From contig LAKY01000071.1 of assembly GCA_000987045.1 (NCBI GenBank), positions 109,632-173,631 of the forward strand: a stretch of 64,000 bases of DNA, read 5' to 3'. Below are positions 17,412 to 27,522 of the stretch, in pieces; the stretch's first letter is position 1, and each line of letters opens with the position of its first letter. The translations under genes and the position numbers were made by a program. The notes below the pieces were generated by a model, which had not been told where the DNA came from, made no database searches, and was given only the letters and a program-made list of their open reading frames with translations. The stretch is from Clostridiales bacterium PH28_bin88 (GTDB taxonomy: Bacteria > Bacillota > PH28-bin88).

Positions 17412-17516
17412 GCGGAAGTAGCTCAGTGGTAGAGCATCGCCTTGCCAAGGCGAGGGTTGCGGGTTCCCCCCTACGGGGATTTCGGCTGCGACTCAAGAAT
17501 CCCGTCTTCCGCTCCA
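17412..17516 (+). tRNA. tRNA-Gly (anticodon GCC) interrupted by a 30-nt insertion in the T-loop
   Basis: All other parts are canonical: acceptor GCGGAAG / CTTCCGC, D-arm, anticodon loop TTGCCAA, variable loop, T-stem GCGGG / CCCGT and encoded CCA. The T-loop TTC-GAAT is split between positions 56 and 57 by bases 17467-17496. Without the insertion the tRNA is 75 bases and ordinary. The insertion starts with a CCCC-CTAC-GGGG hairpin. Either the RNA is processed, the tRNA tolerates an enlarged loop, or the gene is dead. Confidence 0.8.
17467..17496 (+). other. 30-nt insertion inside the T-loop of tRNA-Gly(GCC)
   Basis: The junction is unambiguous because neither end can be shifted without changing the canonical TTC-GAAT sequence. 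Sequence begins with C4, CTAC, G4 and ends ACTCAA. It lacks any group I or group II intron core and is far too short to be one. Confidence 0.75.
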
Positions 17517-17579
17517 TTAGTCTCTACAGCCTCTTTAAGGCGTTATACTGTTGCAAGCGTTGCCTCGGCCTTCAGCCGA

Positions 17580-17640
17580 GCGGGTTCCCCCCTTCGGGGG
17601 CTAGGGCCTTTGGCCCGATAGAATCCGGCCTTCCGCTCCA
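17580..17640 (+). pseudogene. 3' half of a tRNA with a 33-nt insertion at the same T-loop junction
   Basis: T-stem GCGGG, TTC, a 33-nt insertion (17588-17620), then GAAT, CCGGC, CTTCCGC, T, CCA. The last 11 bases are identical to those of the preceding tRNA-Gly(GCC). The 5' half (acceptor strand, D-arm and a proper anticodon arm) is not recognisable; upstream there is only a perfect hairpin CTCGGC-CTTCA-GCCGAG. The insertion consists of two perfect hairpins, CCCCC-TTC-GGGGG and GGGCC-TTT-GGCCC. Confidence 0.65.
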
Positions 17641-17650
17641 TGTAAACATC

Positions 17651-17678
17651 AGCGTCTAAAAAGGCGCTTTTTGTTTTT
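17651..17678 (+). terminator. Terminator of the tRNA cluster
   Basis: Six-bp stem AGCGTC / GGCGCT with loop TAAAAA, then TTTTT and a second T run. Confidence 0.7.
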
Positions 17679-17980
17679 CGAACACAACACGCGACTGTAA
17701 TCCCACGAAAGATTTTCTTTTTGGAGGTGCGACATACCGTGCCTGTGGTCGAGCGGTTTTTCGTATTTTATATTTACAACATTGACGAATTAGGTTAAAA
17801 TTTTGATCTTGGCAGGAAATAGAAAGCCAGAGGCGAATATCAACTAGGCAGAACCAAGCTCTGGGAATGGTTGACTAGCGCTGATTACCGCATGGACATA
17901 CTATGGGTATGTGATTGTGCGGGACGTTAGGGCTGGCTCATACATAAAATACAAAAAGCGAAAGGACAGGGGGAGCATAA
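17679..17980 (+). other. Leader region of the trigger-factor gene
   Basis: No gene seen in these 300 bases. A TTGACG at about 17783 could be a -35 box but no matching -10 hexamer at the right distance is convincing. Confidence 0.4.
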
Positions 17981-19333
17981 GTGAGGGCAAGCGTGGCAAA
18001 AATAGAGAAGAATCGTGTCCAATTGGAAATTGAAGTAGACGCGCCGGAACTGGACAAGGCGCTGGAACAGGCATACCGAAAACTCGTGAAGAAGTATACG
18101 GTGCCTGGTTTTCGGAAGGGGAAAGCTCCGCGACGCTTACTGGAAAACTATTTGGGGAAAGCTCCTTTCTATGATGAGGCCTTAGACCTTGTCGTACCGG
18201 AAGCGTATAAAGAGGCGGTGGAAGAAACTAAAATAGAGCCTATCGATAAACCGGACGTGGAATTGGTGCAGTTGGAGGAAGGTCAACCGCTGATATTCAA
18301 GGCGACGGTAGACGTCAAGCCGGCGGTAGAGTTAGGCGAATACAAGGAATTGGAACTCACAGCCAAGGAAGTCAATATTACTGAACAGGACATCAATAAT
18401 TACATGGAGACCCTTCAGAAGCGTACTGCCCGGCTGGTAGCCGTAGAGGACGGAGTTGTTCAGGAGGGGGATACCGTCCAAATTGATTTTGAAGGGTTCA
18501 TTGACGGGGAAGCGTTTCCTGGCGGAAAAGGAGAAAACTTTTCCCTGGAGATAGGTTCCGGAACCTTTATTCCCGGCTTTGAAGAGCAGTTGGTGGGGGC
18601 TCACGTCGATGAAGAGCGGGAGTTGCATGTCACCTTCCCTTCGGAGTACCATCAGGAGAACCTGGCCGGCAAAGAAGCAACCTTCAAGGTGAAGGTGCTG
18701 GGCATTAAGCGAATGGAATTCTCACCCATTGACGATGAATTTGCCAAAGACGTCAGTGAGTTTGATACCTTGGAGGAATTACGGCAGGACGTAGAGAATA
18801 AATTGAAACAAAAAGCAGAGGAAAACCGTAAGAGAGCCTTGAAAAACCAGGCGACCGCTAAAGCCACCGAAAATGCCTCGGTGGAGGTTCCCCCAGTGAT
18901 GGTGGACCGCCGCATTGATTCAATGGTTAGGGGGCTGGAGCAGCGGTTGGCTTCCCAGGGGGTTGACTTTGAAAAATACCTGGAATATACTGGGACCACA
19001 ATAGAAACCACCCGGGAAAATTTCCGAGCCCAGGCGGAATTTGACGTCAAGTCCGAACTCGTGCTGGAGGCGATTGCCAAGACCGAGGGATTAACGGTGG
19101 AGCAGGAAGAAATCGACCGCGAGATTGAACGCATGGCCCGGGCTTACGGCCAAAAACCTGAAGTGATGCAAAGCTTGATGAACGCCCAGGGTGGCACGGA
19201 ATCCCTCAAGTACGATATCTTACTGGATAAGGCCGTAGAATTTTTGGTTGCCAATGCGGTGGTCACTGAGCCGGCGGAGCCTGTTTCCGCTGATCAGGGC
19301 AGCGTGCAGGAAATGGCAGCGGAGAATCAGTAG
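17981..19333 (+). CDS. tig: Trigger factor (ribosome-associated chaperone, peptidyl-prolyl isomerase)
   Basis: 450 residues from GTG 17981 behind AGGGGGAG. Domains in order: ribosome-binding N-domain (1-110) with the signature GFRKGKAPRRLLE near residues 43-55, FKBP-type isomerase domain (about 155-245; VQIDFEGFIDGEAFPGGKGENF) and the helical C-terminal chaperone arms (250-430). It meets nascent chains at the ribosome exit. It opens the tig-clpP-clpX-lonB-lon block, the usual Firmicute order. Confidence 0.97.
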   Translation: MRASVAKIEKNRVQLEIEVDAPELDKALEQAYRKLVKKYTVPGFRKGKAPRRLLENYLGKAPFYDEALDLVVPEAYKEAVEETKIEPIDKPDVELVQLEEGQPLIFKATVDVKPAVELGEYKELELTAKEVNITEQDINNYMETLQKRTARLVAVEDGVVQEGDTVQIDFEGFIDGEAFPGGKGENFSLEIGSGTFIPGFEEQLVGAHVDEERELHVTFPSEYHQENLAGKEATFKVKVLGIKRMEFSPIDDEFAKDVSEFDTLEELRQDVENKLKQKAEENRKRALKNQATAKATENASVEVPPVMVDRRIDSMVRGLEQRLASQGVDFEKYLEYTGTTIETTRENFRAQAEFDVKSELVLEAIAKTEGLTVEQEEIDREIERMARAYGQKPEVMQSLMNAQGGTESLKYDILLDKAVEFLVANAVVTEPAEPVSADQGSVQEMAAENQ

Positions 19334-19397
19334 GATTTTGCGTGACATTTAGGCGCCAATAGCGTTAAAATATAATCGAGAGTGAGGTTGATGTCCT

Positions 19398-19997
19398 GTG
19401 TCAGTACTGGTTCCGATGGTAGTAGAACAAACCAACAGGGGAGAAAGGGCCTACGATATCTACTCGCGCCTGTTGAAGGACCGGATTATTTTTTTGGGTA
19501 GCGCCATCGATGACCATGTGGCGAACCTGGTCATCGCCCAGATGCTGTTCCTGGAAGCAGAGGATCCTGACAAGGATATCCATCTCTACATCAACAGCCC
19601 CGGGGGCTCTATTACTGCGGGCATGGCCATCTTTGATACCATGCAGTACCTGCGAGCCGATGTATCCACTATCTGCATCGGCCTGGCGGCCAGCATGGGC
19701 GCATTCCTCTTGGCGGCGGGGGCCAAAGGAAAGCGTTTTGCCTTACCCCACAGCGAGATCATGATCCACCAACCCATGGGGGGTACCCAGGGCCAGGCGG
19801 TAGATATCGAGATCCATACCAAGCGGATCTTGAAAATTCGTGACGAATTGAATGAGATCTTGGCGGAACGCACCGGCCAACCGCTGGACCGCATCCGCAA
19901 GGATACCGATCGTGACTACTTCATGAGCCCTGGCGAGGCCAAAGATTATGGCATAATCGACGAGGTGATGAAGAAGAAGCCCCTGCCTGGAAAATAG
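19398..19997 (+). CDS. clpP: ATP-dependent Clp protease proteolytic subunit
   Basis: 199 residues from GTG 19398 (GAGGTTGATGTCCT upstream is a fair Shine-Dalgarno). The serine protease triad is S99 (GLAASMGAF), H124 ([10 protein letters not shown]) and D173 ([11 protein letters not shown]). ClpP forms the 14-subunit chamber that works with ClpX, whose gene starts 17 bases downstream. Confidence 0.98.
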   Translation: MSVLVPMVVEQTNRGERAYDIYSRLLKDRIIFLGSAIDDHVANLVIAQMLFLEAEDPDKDIHLYINSPGGSITAGMAIFDTMQYLRADVSTICIGLAASMGAFLLAAGAKGKRFALPHSEIMIHQPMGGTQGQAVDIEIHTKRILKIRDELNEILAERTGQPLDRIRKDTDRDYFMSPGEAKDYGIIDEVMKKKPLPGK

Positions 19998-20014
19998 GAA
20001 GGCGAGGTGAGAGG

Positions 20015-21274
20015 ATGTACAAGTATACCGACGATAAGGGGCAGCTCAAGTGTTCCTTTTGCGGTAAGCTTCAGGACCAGGTCAAAAAACTGGTGGCAGG
20101 TCCCGGAGTCTACATCTGCGATGAGTGCATTGAGTTGTGCAACGAGATTATTGAGGAAGAACTGAACGAAGACCTGGGCCTGGAGATGGGAGATATTCCA
20201 AAGCCCAAGGAGATCCGGGATATCTTGGACCAGTATGTTATCGGGCAGGACCTGGCCAAGAAATCTCTGTCCGTAGCGGTTTATAACCACTACAAACGGA
20301 TCAACCTGGGCATGAAGTTCGACGATGTTGAACTCCAGAAATCCAACATCGTCATGCTCGGCCCGACTGGTAGCGGAAAAACGCTGCTAGCCCAGACCCT
20401 GGCCCGCATCCTCAACGTACCTTTTGCCATAGCCGATGCCACCTCCCTCACAGAGGCGGGCTATGTGGGTGAAGACGTGGAGAACATTCTCCTTAAACTC
20501 ATCCAGGCAGCCGACTACGATGTGGAGAAGGCGGAGAAAGGGATTGTCTACATCGACGAGATCGATAAGATCGCTCGCAAGTCCGAGAATCCTTCGATCA
20601 CGCGGGACGTTTCCGGAGAAGGTGTCCAGCAGGCCCTGTTAAAAATCCTGGAAGGGACCGTTGCCAGCGTTCCTCCCCAGGGAGGGAGGAAACACCCCCA
20701 CCAGGAGTTCATCCAGCTGGATACCACCAACATCCTGTTTATCTGCGGGGGAGCCTTTGACGGAGTAGACAAGATCATACAGAACCGCATCGGGCAAAAG
20801 GCCATGGGCTTTGGAGCGGAGATCCAGGGCAAAAAGGATAAGCCGATTGGAGAGATATTGAAACACATCCTTCCAGTGGACCTGTTGAAATATGGCCTGA
20901 TTCCGGAGTTTGTGGGCCGGTTGCCCATCATTGTCACCCTGGACGCCCTGGATGAAGAAGCCCTGATCCGGATCTTGACCGAACCCAAGAACGCTCTTGT
21001 GAAACAATACCAGAAGTTGTTTGAACTGGACGGTGTAAACTTGGAGTTCAAGGAGGAGGCGCTTGGGGCAGTGGCCAAAGAGGCCATCAAGCGCAACACC
21101 GGTGCGCGCGGTTTAAGGGCCATCCTGGAGGAAGTCATGCTGGAAGTCATGTACGATATTCCCTCCCGGTCTGATGTGGCCAAGTGCGTGATCACCAAAG
21201 AGGTAATCCTGCACCAGGAGGATCCCATCCTGGTAACTATGGACCGCAAGAAGAAAAAAGAAGAGTCAGCCTAA
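20015..21274 (+). CDS. clpX: ClpX unfoldase, ATP-binding subunit of ClpXP
   Basis: 419 residues. N-terminal zinc-binding domain with four cysteines (CSFCGK at 12-17, CDECIELC at about 38-45), Walker A GPTGSGKT near 117-124, Walker [10 protein letters not shown] near 182-190 and the [10 protein letters not shown] pore-2 segment. It recognises tagged substrates and feeds them to ClpP. Cotranscribed with clpP; a terminator lies between it and lonB. Confidence 0.98.
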   Translation: MYKYTDDKGQLKCSFCGKLQDQVKKLVAGPGVYICDECIELCNEIIEEELNEDLGLEMGDIPKPKEIRDILDQYVIGQDLAKKSLSVAVYNHYKRINLGMKFDDVELQKSNIVMLGPTGSGKTLLAQTLARILNVPFAIADATSLTEAGYVGEDVENILLKLIQAADYDVEKAEKGIVYIDEIDKIARKSENPSITRDVSGEGVQQALLKILEGTVASVPPQGGRKHPHQEFIQLDTTNILFICGGAFDGVDKIIQNRIGQKAMGFGAEIQGKKDKPIGEILKHILPVDLLKYGLIPEFVGRLPIIVTLDALDEEALIRILTEPKNALVKQYQKLFELDGVNLEFKEEALGAVAKEAIKRNTGARGLRAILEEVMLEVMYDIPSRSDVAKCVITKEVILHQEDPILVTMDRKKKKEESA

Positions 21275-21275
21275 C

Positions 21276-21331
21276 CGGTCCGAGGTCCGAGGTCGGAAGA
21301 CAGAGGTCAGAAAGAAAAAGACCGGGGTATC
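21276..21331 (+). repeat. Degenerate family B-like repeat
   Basis: Directly after the clpX stop, units of the form GGTCCGAGGTC and GGTCGGAAGACAGAGGTCAG occur, resembling the arms of the family B palindromes at 43131 and 53919. The right arm is not recognisable. Confidence 0.4.
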
Positions 21332-21351
21332 AAATTAGTGAGAGTAACCGA

Positions 21352-21378
21352 AAGCGGGTATTGCGATGCCCGCTTTTG
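21352..21378 (+). terminator. Terminator between clpX and lonB
   Basis: AAGCGGG / CCCGCTT stem with a nine-base loop, followed by TTTG and a T-rich run. Confidence 0.65.
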
Positions 21379-21514
21379 TTCTTTCATCGGCACAGTGGAA
21401 ATTTTTCGGATAAAAACGCTTGCCGGGGAAATACTACAAAGACGAATGCGAGGGGTTTATGCGTGAACCCATAACCTGGTTTAAACCGATCGACGCGGAA
21501 GGAGTGCAGGGGAG

Positions 21515-23236
21515 TTGTACGACTTGAGCACGGGTTTCGGGGGCGTGCTGGGGTTTATCCAGATTTTCTTCGCCATCGTGATCGGCATGTACTTTTGGAA
21601 CCTGCTCCGCAGCCAGCAGGGTAACAAGGTGGCGGTAGAAAAAGAGTCTAAAAAGGAGATGGAGAAGCTGGAGCGGATGCGCCAGATCTCCCTGACTGAA
21701 CCCTTGTCGGAAAAGACCCGCCCTGCCAAATTTGAAGAGATCATCGGGCAGGAAGAGGGGCTGAAAGCCCTCAAGGCCGCTCTGTGCGGTCCCAACCCGC
21801 AGCACGTGATTGTTTACGGCCCGCCCGGGGTCGGTAAGACAGCAGCGGCGCGGCTGGTATTGGAAGAGGCTAAAAAGAACCCCTACTCTCCCTTTAAGGA
21901 AAGCGCTAAATTTGTAGAGGTGGACGGCGCCACCGCCAGGTTCGATGAAAGAGGAATTGCCGACCCACTGATTGGTTCGGTTCACGACCCTATCTATCAG
22001 GGCGCAGGTCCCCTGGGGATGGCTGGTGTTCCCCAGCCCAAACCGGGTGCAGTCACCAAGGCCCACGGGGGGATGCTGTTCATTGATGAGATCGGCGAAC
22101 TGCACCCCATCCAGATCAACAAGCTGTTGAAAGTACTGGAAGACCGGAAAGTGATGCTGGAAAGCGCTTACTACAGTTCGGAGGATACCAACATACCCAG
22201 CCACATTCACGATATTTTCCAAAATGGATTACCGGCAGATTTCCGGTTAGTCGGGGCCACCACCCGAATGCCGGAGGATATTCCACCAGCTATCCGTTCC
22301 CGCTGCCTGGAAGTATTTTTCAGGGGCCTGACCCCGGATGAAATAGCTGTTATTGCCAGGAATGCCGCCGAAAAGATCAACTTTGCCATGGAGGAAGAGG
22401 CGGTGCAGGTGGTTGCCAAGTATGCGACCAACGGGCGGGAAGCGGTCAACATCGTCCAGATTGCTGCCGGGCTGGTAACCACCATGGGGGGGAACAAGAT
22501 CCGGACAGAGGACATCGAGTGGGTAGTGAGCAGCGGGCAGTATTCGCCGCGGCCCGAGAAGAAGATCCCCCGGGAGCCTCAGGTTGGGGTGGTTAACGGG
22601 CTGGCTGTTTACGGACCCAACATGGGAATGCTGGTAGAGTTGGAAGCCAGCGTGATTCCGGCTGCCCAGGGAAAAGGCCAGGTGGTGGTGACCGGGGTTG
22701 TAGAGGAAGAGGAATTGGGTTCTTACGGCAAAAAAATGCGCCGGAAGAGCATGGCCAAGGGTTCTGTGGAGAATGTGCTTACGGTGCTCCGGCGATACCT
22801 GCACGTGGATCCCAGGGACTACGACATCCATGTGAATTTTCCCGGCGGAGGTCCCATTGATGGTCCCTCGGCGGGGGTAACTATCGCCACCGCTATCTAT
22901 TCAGCTATTAAGGAGATACCGGTGGACAATACCGTGGCGATGACGGGTGAGGTGTCCATCCAGGGCACGGTTAAGCCCATCGGGGGAGTGGTAGCGAAGG
23001 TAGAGGCCGCCCGGCTGGCGGGGGTCAAGAAAGTATTGATTCCGAAAGACAACTGGCAGGAAATGTTTAAAGAGTTAAAAGACATCAAAGTGGTGGCGGT
23101 GGAACGCCTGGAGGAGGTCATCCGGCAGGCCCTGCTGCCGTCGGGAGCGGAATTCGGTCCGGAAATCCGTTCTCCCCAGGTAGAAGTTCTGGCTGCCTGC
23201 CCGGTATTTGTCCCCGGTTCCATGGTGAAAAGTTAA
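21515..23236 (+). CDS. lonB: ATP-dependent protease LonB
   Basis: About 573 residues from TTG 21515; a second TTG at 21524 behind AGGGGAG is equally possible. One N-terminal membrane segment (VLGFIQIFFAIVIGMYFW, about residues 8-25) is followed by an AAA+ domain with Walker [14 protein letters not shown] near 105-117 and a C-terminal Lon protease domain with the serine in GPSAGVTIATA (about 454) and its partner lysine near 497. This short membrane-linked Lon form is known from spore formers, where it helps control sporulation sigma factors. Confidence 0.95.
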   Translation: MYDLSTGFGGVLGFIQIFFAIVIGMYFWNLLRSQQGNKVAVEKESKKEMEKLERMRQISLTEPLSEKTRPAKFEEIIGQEEGLKALKAALCGPNPQHVIVYGPPGVGKTAAARLVLEEAKKNPYSPFKESAKFVEVDGATARFDERGIADPLIGSVHDPIYQGAGPLGMAGVPQPKPGAVTKAHGGMLFIDEIGELHPIQINKLLKVLEDRKVMLESAYYSSEDTNIPSHIHDIFQNGLPADFRLVGATTRMPEDIPPAIRSRCLEVFFRGLTPDEIAVIARNAAEKINFAMEEEAVQVVAKYATNGREAVNIVQIAAGLVTTMGGNKIRTEDIEWVVSSGQYSPRPEKKIPREPQVGVVNGLAVYGPNMGMLVELEASVIPAAQGKGQVVVTGVVEEEELGSYGKKMRRKSMAKGSVENVLTVLRRYLHVDPRDYDIHVNFPGGGPIDGPSAGVTIATAIYSAIKEIPVDNTVAMTGEVSIQGTVKPIGGVVAKVEAARLAGVKKVLIPKDNWQEMFKELKDIKVVAVERLEEVIRQALLPSGAEFGPEIRSPQVEVLAACPVFVPGSMVKS

Positions 23237-23264
23237 ACTGTAAGCCTGTTTTTACCAACCCCTC

Positions 23265-23289
23265 GCACCATGTTGTCATGGTGCTTTTT
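23265..23289 (+). terminator. Terminator after lonB
   Basis: Perfect eight-bp stem GCACCATG / CATGGTGC, four-base loop, TTTTT. Confidence 0.92.
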
Positions 23290-23348
23290 ATATGTTAGAA
23301 TAGCATGTCTCCAACCGTGATGAAAACTGCTTTCAATAAGTGGGACCT

Positions 23349-23456
23349 TTCTTGTACCATCAGAAAGTACAACTTTCTGTGGCATCAGTACAACTAAGGC
23401 TTTCACCCGCGCCAAAGGCTTGGCTTGGCGCAAGCCAAGGTTTCTTTAGTTGCAGG
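23349..23456 (+). repeat. Family C palindromic repeat, copy 1
   Basis: Contains the hairpin CAGAAAGT-ACA-ACTTTCTG, the segment GGCTTGGCGCAAGCC and distal arms CAACTAA / TTAGTTG. Closely matches copy 2 at 36402 over about 100 bases. It sits between the lonB terminator and lon. Confidence 0.8.
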
Positions 23457-23554
23457 GTAGCGCTTTTCATCGTAGAATGGGGATAAGACCACAGGCATAT
23501 CTTGGCCGCAGGCAACAGAGAATAAGGGAGGTAGTATCACTGGGAGGTGTGGCA

Positions 23555-25954
23555 ATGAAAGACACTAATAGGGCCGAACCTAACGGGAGGGAACTACCGT
23601 TATTACCCCTTAGGGGAGTACTGGTTTTTCCATATATGGTCATCCACCTGGATGTAGGCCGTGAAAGGTCGGTTAATGCCATCGATGAGGCCATGATCAG
23701 CAATCGCCGGATCTTTTTGGCCATGCAAAGAGAGGCTCAAACCGACGAACCCGAAGAAGCGGATATCTACCGTACCGGCACCGTGGCTGAAATAAAGCAG
23801 TTACTTAAGTTACCGGGCGGGACCATCCGGGTACTGGTGGAAGGGTTGCGGCGCGGGACCATTGAACGGTATGTGGCTCACGACCCGTTTATGCGAGTAC
23901 TGGTGGAAGAGGAACCGGATCAGGTGGAAAAAACCACGGAAATTGAAGCCCTCATGCGGAGCCTGGTGGACGAGTTTGAGCATTATGTGAAGGTCAGCAA
24001 AAAGATCCCGCCGGAGACGGTGGTGTCGGTGGTCACACTGGAAGAACCGGGGCGGCTTGCTGACGTGATTGCTTCACACCTTTCGCTCAAACTAACCGAC
24101 AGGCAGGCGGTGTTGGAAGCTATCGACGTCAAGGACCGGCTGGAGCTGTTGTGCCGGATTCTTGCCCAGGAAATGGAGATCCTTGAACTGGAACGCAAGA
24201 TCAACATGCGGGTCAGAAAGCAGATGGAAAAGACCCAAAAAGAATATTACCTGCGGGAACAGCTCAAGGCCATCCAGAAAGAACTGGGTGAGAAGGACGA
24301 ACGGTTGGCGGAGACAGAAGAGTTACGCCAGAAGATAGAAAAGGCCAAGATGCCCAAAGAGGTTAAGGAAAAGGCGCTGAAAGAGGTCGAGCGCCTGGAA
24401 AAGATGCCCCCCATGGTTGCCGAAGCTACGGTGGTCAGAAACTACCTGGACTGGCTGCTCGTTTTGCCCTGGAACAAACAAACCAAGGACCGCCTGGATA
24501 TCAACGTGGCGGAACAGGTACTGGAAGAAGACCATTACGGGTTAAAAGAGGTTAAGGATCGCATTCTTGAATACCTGGCTATCCGGCAACTGGCCAAAAA
24601 GATGAAAGGCCCCATCCTTTGTTTTGTTGGACCGCCGGGGGTGGGTAAGACTTCTCTGGCCAAGTCTATCGCCAGAGCTCTGGAACGGAAGTTTATCCGT
24701 GTTTCACTGGGCGGCATGCGTGACGAGGCGGAGATCCGCGGTCACCGGCGTACCTACGTGGGAGCAATGCCGGGGCGGATTATCCAGGGCATGAAACAGG
24801 CAGGGACCAAGAACCCCGTGTTCTTGCTGGATGAAATCGACAAACTGGGAACTGACTTCCGCGGGGACCCTTCTTCCGCTCTGTTGGAGGTGTTGGACCC
24901 CGAACAAAACAATTCCTTCAGCGACCACTACATCGAGGCGCCCTTCGACTTGTCCCAGGTGATGTTTATCACGACCGCCAACGTTCAATACAGCATCCCG
25001 CGCCCCTTGCTGGACCGGATGGAAGTGATCTACATCTCCGGGTACACCGAGGAGGAGAAAGTCAAGATCGCGGAGCAGCACCTGTTGCCAAAGCAGGTGG
25101 CGGAGCACGGCCTTAAACCCGAGCAATTCCAGGCCTCTGAAAACGCCCTGCGGCGCATCATCCGGGAATACACCCGGGAGGCCGGGGTGCGGAACCTGGA
25201 AAGACAGATCGCCACGGTTTGCAGGAAAGCCGCTCGTGACATTGTGGCAGGGAAAACGGATGCGGTCAAACTAAGCGCCCAGAACATCGAGACCTATCTC
25301 GGGATACCCCGTTTCCGTTATGGTGTCGCGGAGAAGGCTAACGACGTGGGTGTGGTGACCGGCTTGGCCTGGACCGAGGTGGGCGGAGACGTCCTGAGCG
25401 TGGAAGCCACCATCCTCAAGGGGAAAGGCGGCCTGACCCTCACCGGCAAGCTGGGTGACGTGATGAAGGAATCCGCCTATGCAGGGTTCAGTTATATCAG
25501 GTCCAAGGTGAAAGAACTGGGTATCGCTGAGGACTTTCATGAGAAGAATGACCTGCACATCCATGTCCCTGAAGGGGCGATTCCCAAGGACGGCCCGTCC
25601 GCCGGTATTACCATGGCTACCGCAATGGCGTCGGCCTTAAGCCACCGCCAGGTGCGGCGGGATGTGGCGATGACCGGGGAGATCACCCTGCGGGGACGGG
25701 TGCTCCCGGTAGGAGGCATCAAAGAAAAGGTGCTGGCGGCCCACCGTGCCGGGATCAAGACGATTATCCTGCCCAAGGACAATGAAAAGAACCTGGAGGA
25801 CGTGCCCCCGCACGTGAAGAAGAAACTTCGCTTCGTGCTGGTGGAGCACATGGATGAAGTGCTGCCTGTGGCACTGGAGTATCCGGAAGAAGAACGGGAA
25901 ATTGTTGGAACCGTGGAGGGAGAAAGATGGGTTTCGGCCCCGCTGAGTTCGTAA
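23555..25954 (+). CDS. lon: ATP-dependent protease Lon
   Basis: 799 residues from ATG 23555, behind GGGAGGTG; the upstream extension to 23450 would run into the palindromic repeat. N-terminal LON substrate-binding domain (about 14-210; [24 protein letters not shown]), AAA+ domain with Walker A GPPGVGKT (K365) and a C-terminal protease domain with catalytic S682 in [12 protein letters not shown] and the partner lysine about 43 residues later. Degrades misfolded and short-lived proteins. Overlaps the engB start by 28 bases, as in Bacillus. Confidence 0.97.
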   Translation: MKDTNRAEPNGRELPLLPLRGVLVFPYMVIHLDVGRERSVNAIDEAMISNRRIFLAMQREAQTDEPEEADIYRTGTVAEIKQLLKLPGGTIRVLVEGLRRGTIERYVAHDPFMRVLVEEEPDQVEKTTEIEALMRSLVDEFEHYVKVSKKIPPETVVSVVTLEEPGRLADVIASHLSLKLTDRQAVLEAIDVKDRLELLCRILAQEMEILELERKINMRVRKQMEKTQKEYYLREQLKAIQKELGEKDERLAETEELRQKIEKAKMPKEVKEKALKEVERLEKMPPMVAEATVVRNYLDWLLVLPWNKQTKDRLDINVAEQVLEEDHYGLKEVKDRILEYLAIRQLAKKMKGPILCFVGPPGVGKTSLAKSIARALERKFIRVSLGGMRDEAEIRGHRRTYVGAMPGRIIQGMKQAGTKNPVFLLDEIDKLGTDFRGDPSSALLEVLDPEQNNSFSDHYIEAPFDLSQVMFITTANVQYSIPRPLLDRMEVIYISGYTEEEKVKIAEQHLLPKQVAEHGLKPEQFQASENALRRIIREYTREAGVRNLERQIATVCRKAARDIVAGKTDAVKLSAQNIETYLGIPRFRYGVAEKANDVGVVTGLAWTEVGGDVLSVEATILKGKGGLTLTGKLGDVMKESAYAGFSYIRSKVKELGIAEDFHEKNDLHIHVPEGAIPKDGPSAGITMATAMASALSHRQVRRDVAMTGEITLRGRVLPVGGIKEKVLAAHRAGIKTIILPKDNEKNLEDVPPHVKKKLRFVLVEHMDEVLPVALEYPEEEREIVGTVEGERWVSAPLSS

Positions 25955-26520
25955 CCAGCGCCGTCAAACCGGGCCAGTACCCACAGGACGGCCTACCGGA
26001 GATTGCTCTGGTAGGCCGTTCCAATGTGGGCAAATCGTCCCTGATCAATACCGTCACGGGGCGGCGCGGCTTGGCCCGGATCAGTTCAAGCCCCGGACGT
26101 ACCCAGACCATCAACTTTTTCCGGGTCGGTGGCGAGTGGTACCTGGTTGACCTGCCCGGGTATGGCTTTGCCAGGGTACCCCGGGAGGTGAAGGAAGCAT
26201 GGGGAAGGATGATCGAACGTTATTTGGCTGGCCGGACTTTTTTGAGGGCGGTGGTGCAACTGGTAGACCTGCGGCACCCGCCAAGCGACCAGGACGTGGA
26301 AATGTACCGCTGGCTGGCCCACTTTCAGCTGCCGGTGATTGTGGTCGCCACCAAGGCCGACAAGGTGAGCAAGGGCCGCCAGCAGCATCACCTGCAAGTG
26401 GTGCGCCGTATCCTGGAACTGCCTTCCGGGGCACAGGTAGTCCCCTTTTCCGCTGTTACCGGGCAGGGGAAAGAAACATTGGCTGCGGCTATCAGGGAAG
26501 TGTTGGGTCTTCCCTTTTGA
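25927..26520 (+). CDS. engB: Ribosome-assembly GTPase EngB (YsxC/YihA)
   Basis: 197 residues, ATG within the 3' end of lon behind GGAGGGAG. GTPase motifs: G1 [12 protein letters not shown] (about 27-38), G3 DLPGYGFA (about 76-83), G4 TKAD (about 142-145) and G5 SAVTGQG. EngB acts late in assembly of the large ribosomal subunit. Its 3' end overlaps the convergent DMT permease gene by 29 bases. Confidence 0.95.
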   Translation: MGFGPAEFVTSAVKPGQYPQDGLPEIALVGRSNVGKSSLINTVTGRRGLARISSSPGRTQTINFFRVGGEWYLVDLPGYGFARVPREVKEAWGRMIERYLAGRTFLRAVVQLVDLRHPPSDQDVEMYRWLAHFQLPVIVVATKADKVSKGRQQHHLQVVRRILELPSGAQVVPFSAVTGQGKETLAAAIREVLGLPF

Positions 26521-27394
26521 TTTCGGACAGCAGGATCCCTGCCAGCATGAGGACCGCCCCCAACAGGTCCTGGCGACTGATCCGCTCCCCTAAAAGCCAG
26601 TACGCGCACAAGGCGGCAAACACGGGTTCCATGGCAAAGATCAAGGCGGTGTGGGTGGGGGTGGTAAATTTTTGCGCCCAGTTCTGAACCAGGAACGCCA
26701 GGGAGGTGGCTGGAATGGCCGTCACCAGCAAGGCTGCCCACACCGTTGTTGAAAACGAGGCTAACGGTGGTTCGGTAAGGGCGGCTGCTGCCGCACTGGC
26801 CAGGGACACCGTGCCGATCTGAACGGTTACCAGGAGGACGGTATGGTACCGGGGGCTGTACCGACCGACCAAAAAAATGTGCCCGGCGAAGGAAAAGGCG
26901 CAAAGCAATACAAGCAGGTCTCCCCTGTTGAAATCCAGTCCCGTTTCCAGGGTCAGCAAAGCCAGCCCCGCGGTGGCGCTGAATACCCCCAGGGTGACAA
27001 AACGGCTGGGCATGCGCCTCGAAAGGATTGCAACAAGAACCGGTACGAATACCACCGCCAGGCCGGTGATAAACCCGGCATTGGAGGCGGAAGTGTAGAT
27101 TAGGCCAACGGTCTGAAAGGAATACCCGCCAAAAAGAAACAACCCCAGCAATACTCCCGCCCCTACCAAGTGTCTATCGAGCCGATTGAGACTGGAACGG
27201 CAGAAAGGAAGCATAAATAGGAAGGCTAAACCAAACCGTACGGCATTGAAACTGAACGGGGCAACTTCAGCCATTGCGTTTTTTACCGATACAAAAGTGA
27301 GCCCCCAGACGGCTGAGACCATCAGCAATAAAAAGTCCGCCAGCAGTTCTTTTCGAGGCACTTGATTCACTCCGTTCCGGGTTTCCCGACACAA
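26492..27394 (-). CDS. EamA/DMT-family transporter
   Basis: 300 residues with about ten hydrophobic segments in two EamA repeats (roughly 12-145 and 155-290). Motifs such as SAVWGLTFVSVKNAM and the second-half ending YWLLGERISRQDLLGAVLMLAGILL are typical for drug/metabolite exporters of the RhaT/YdcZ type. Substrate unknown. Transcribed against engB with a 29-base tail overlap and no terminator between them. Confidence 0.9.
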   Translation of the reverse strand: MCRETRNGVNQVPRKELLADFLLLMVSAVWGLTFVSVKNAMAEVAPFSFNAVRFGLAFLFMLPFCRSSLNRLDRHLVGAGVLLGLFLFGGYSFQTVGLIYTSASNAGFITGLAVVFVPVLVAILSRRMPSRFVTLGVFSATAGLALLTLETGLDFNRGDLLVLLCAFSFAGHIFLVGRYSPRYHTVLLVTVQIGTVSLASAAAAALTEPPLASFSTTVWAALLVTAIPATSLAFLVQNWAQKFTTPTHTALIFAMEPVFAALCAYWLLGERISRQDLLGAVLMLAGILLSEIKREDPTLP

Positions 27395-27522
27395 CCTATT
27401 TTTCCATATCCCTTTCCTACCGTCAAGGAGGACTGTAAACCCGCACCCCGGGTGTTCACGTGCGCGACCCGGTTCTATTTCTTCCTTCCGGGCGTATGTT
27501 GATGGGGAAGGAGGGGATGGGA

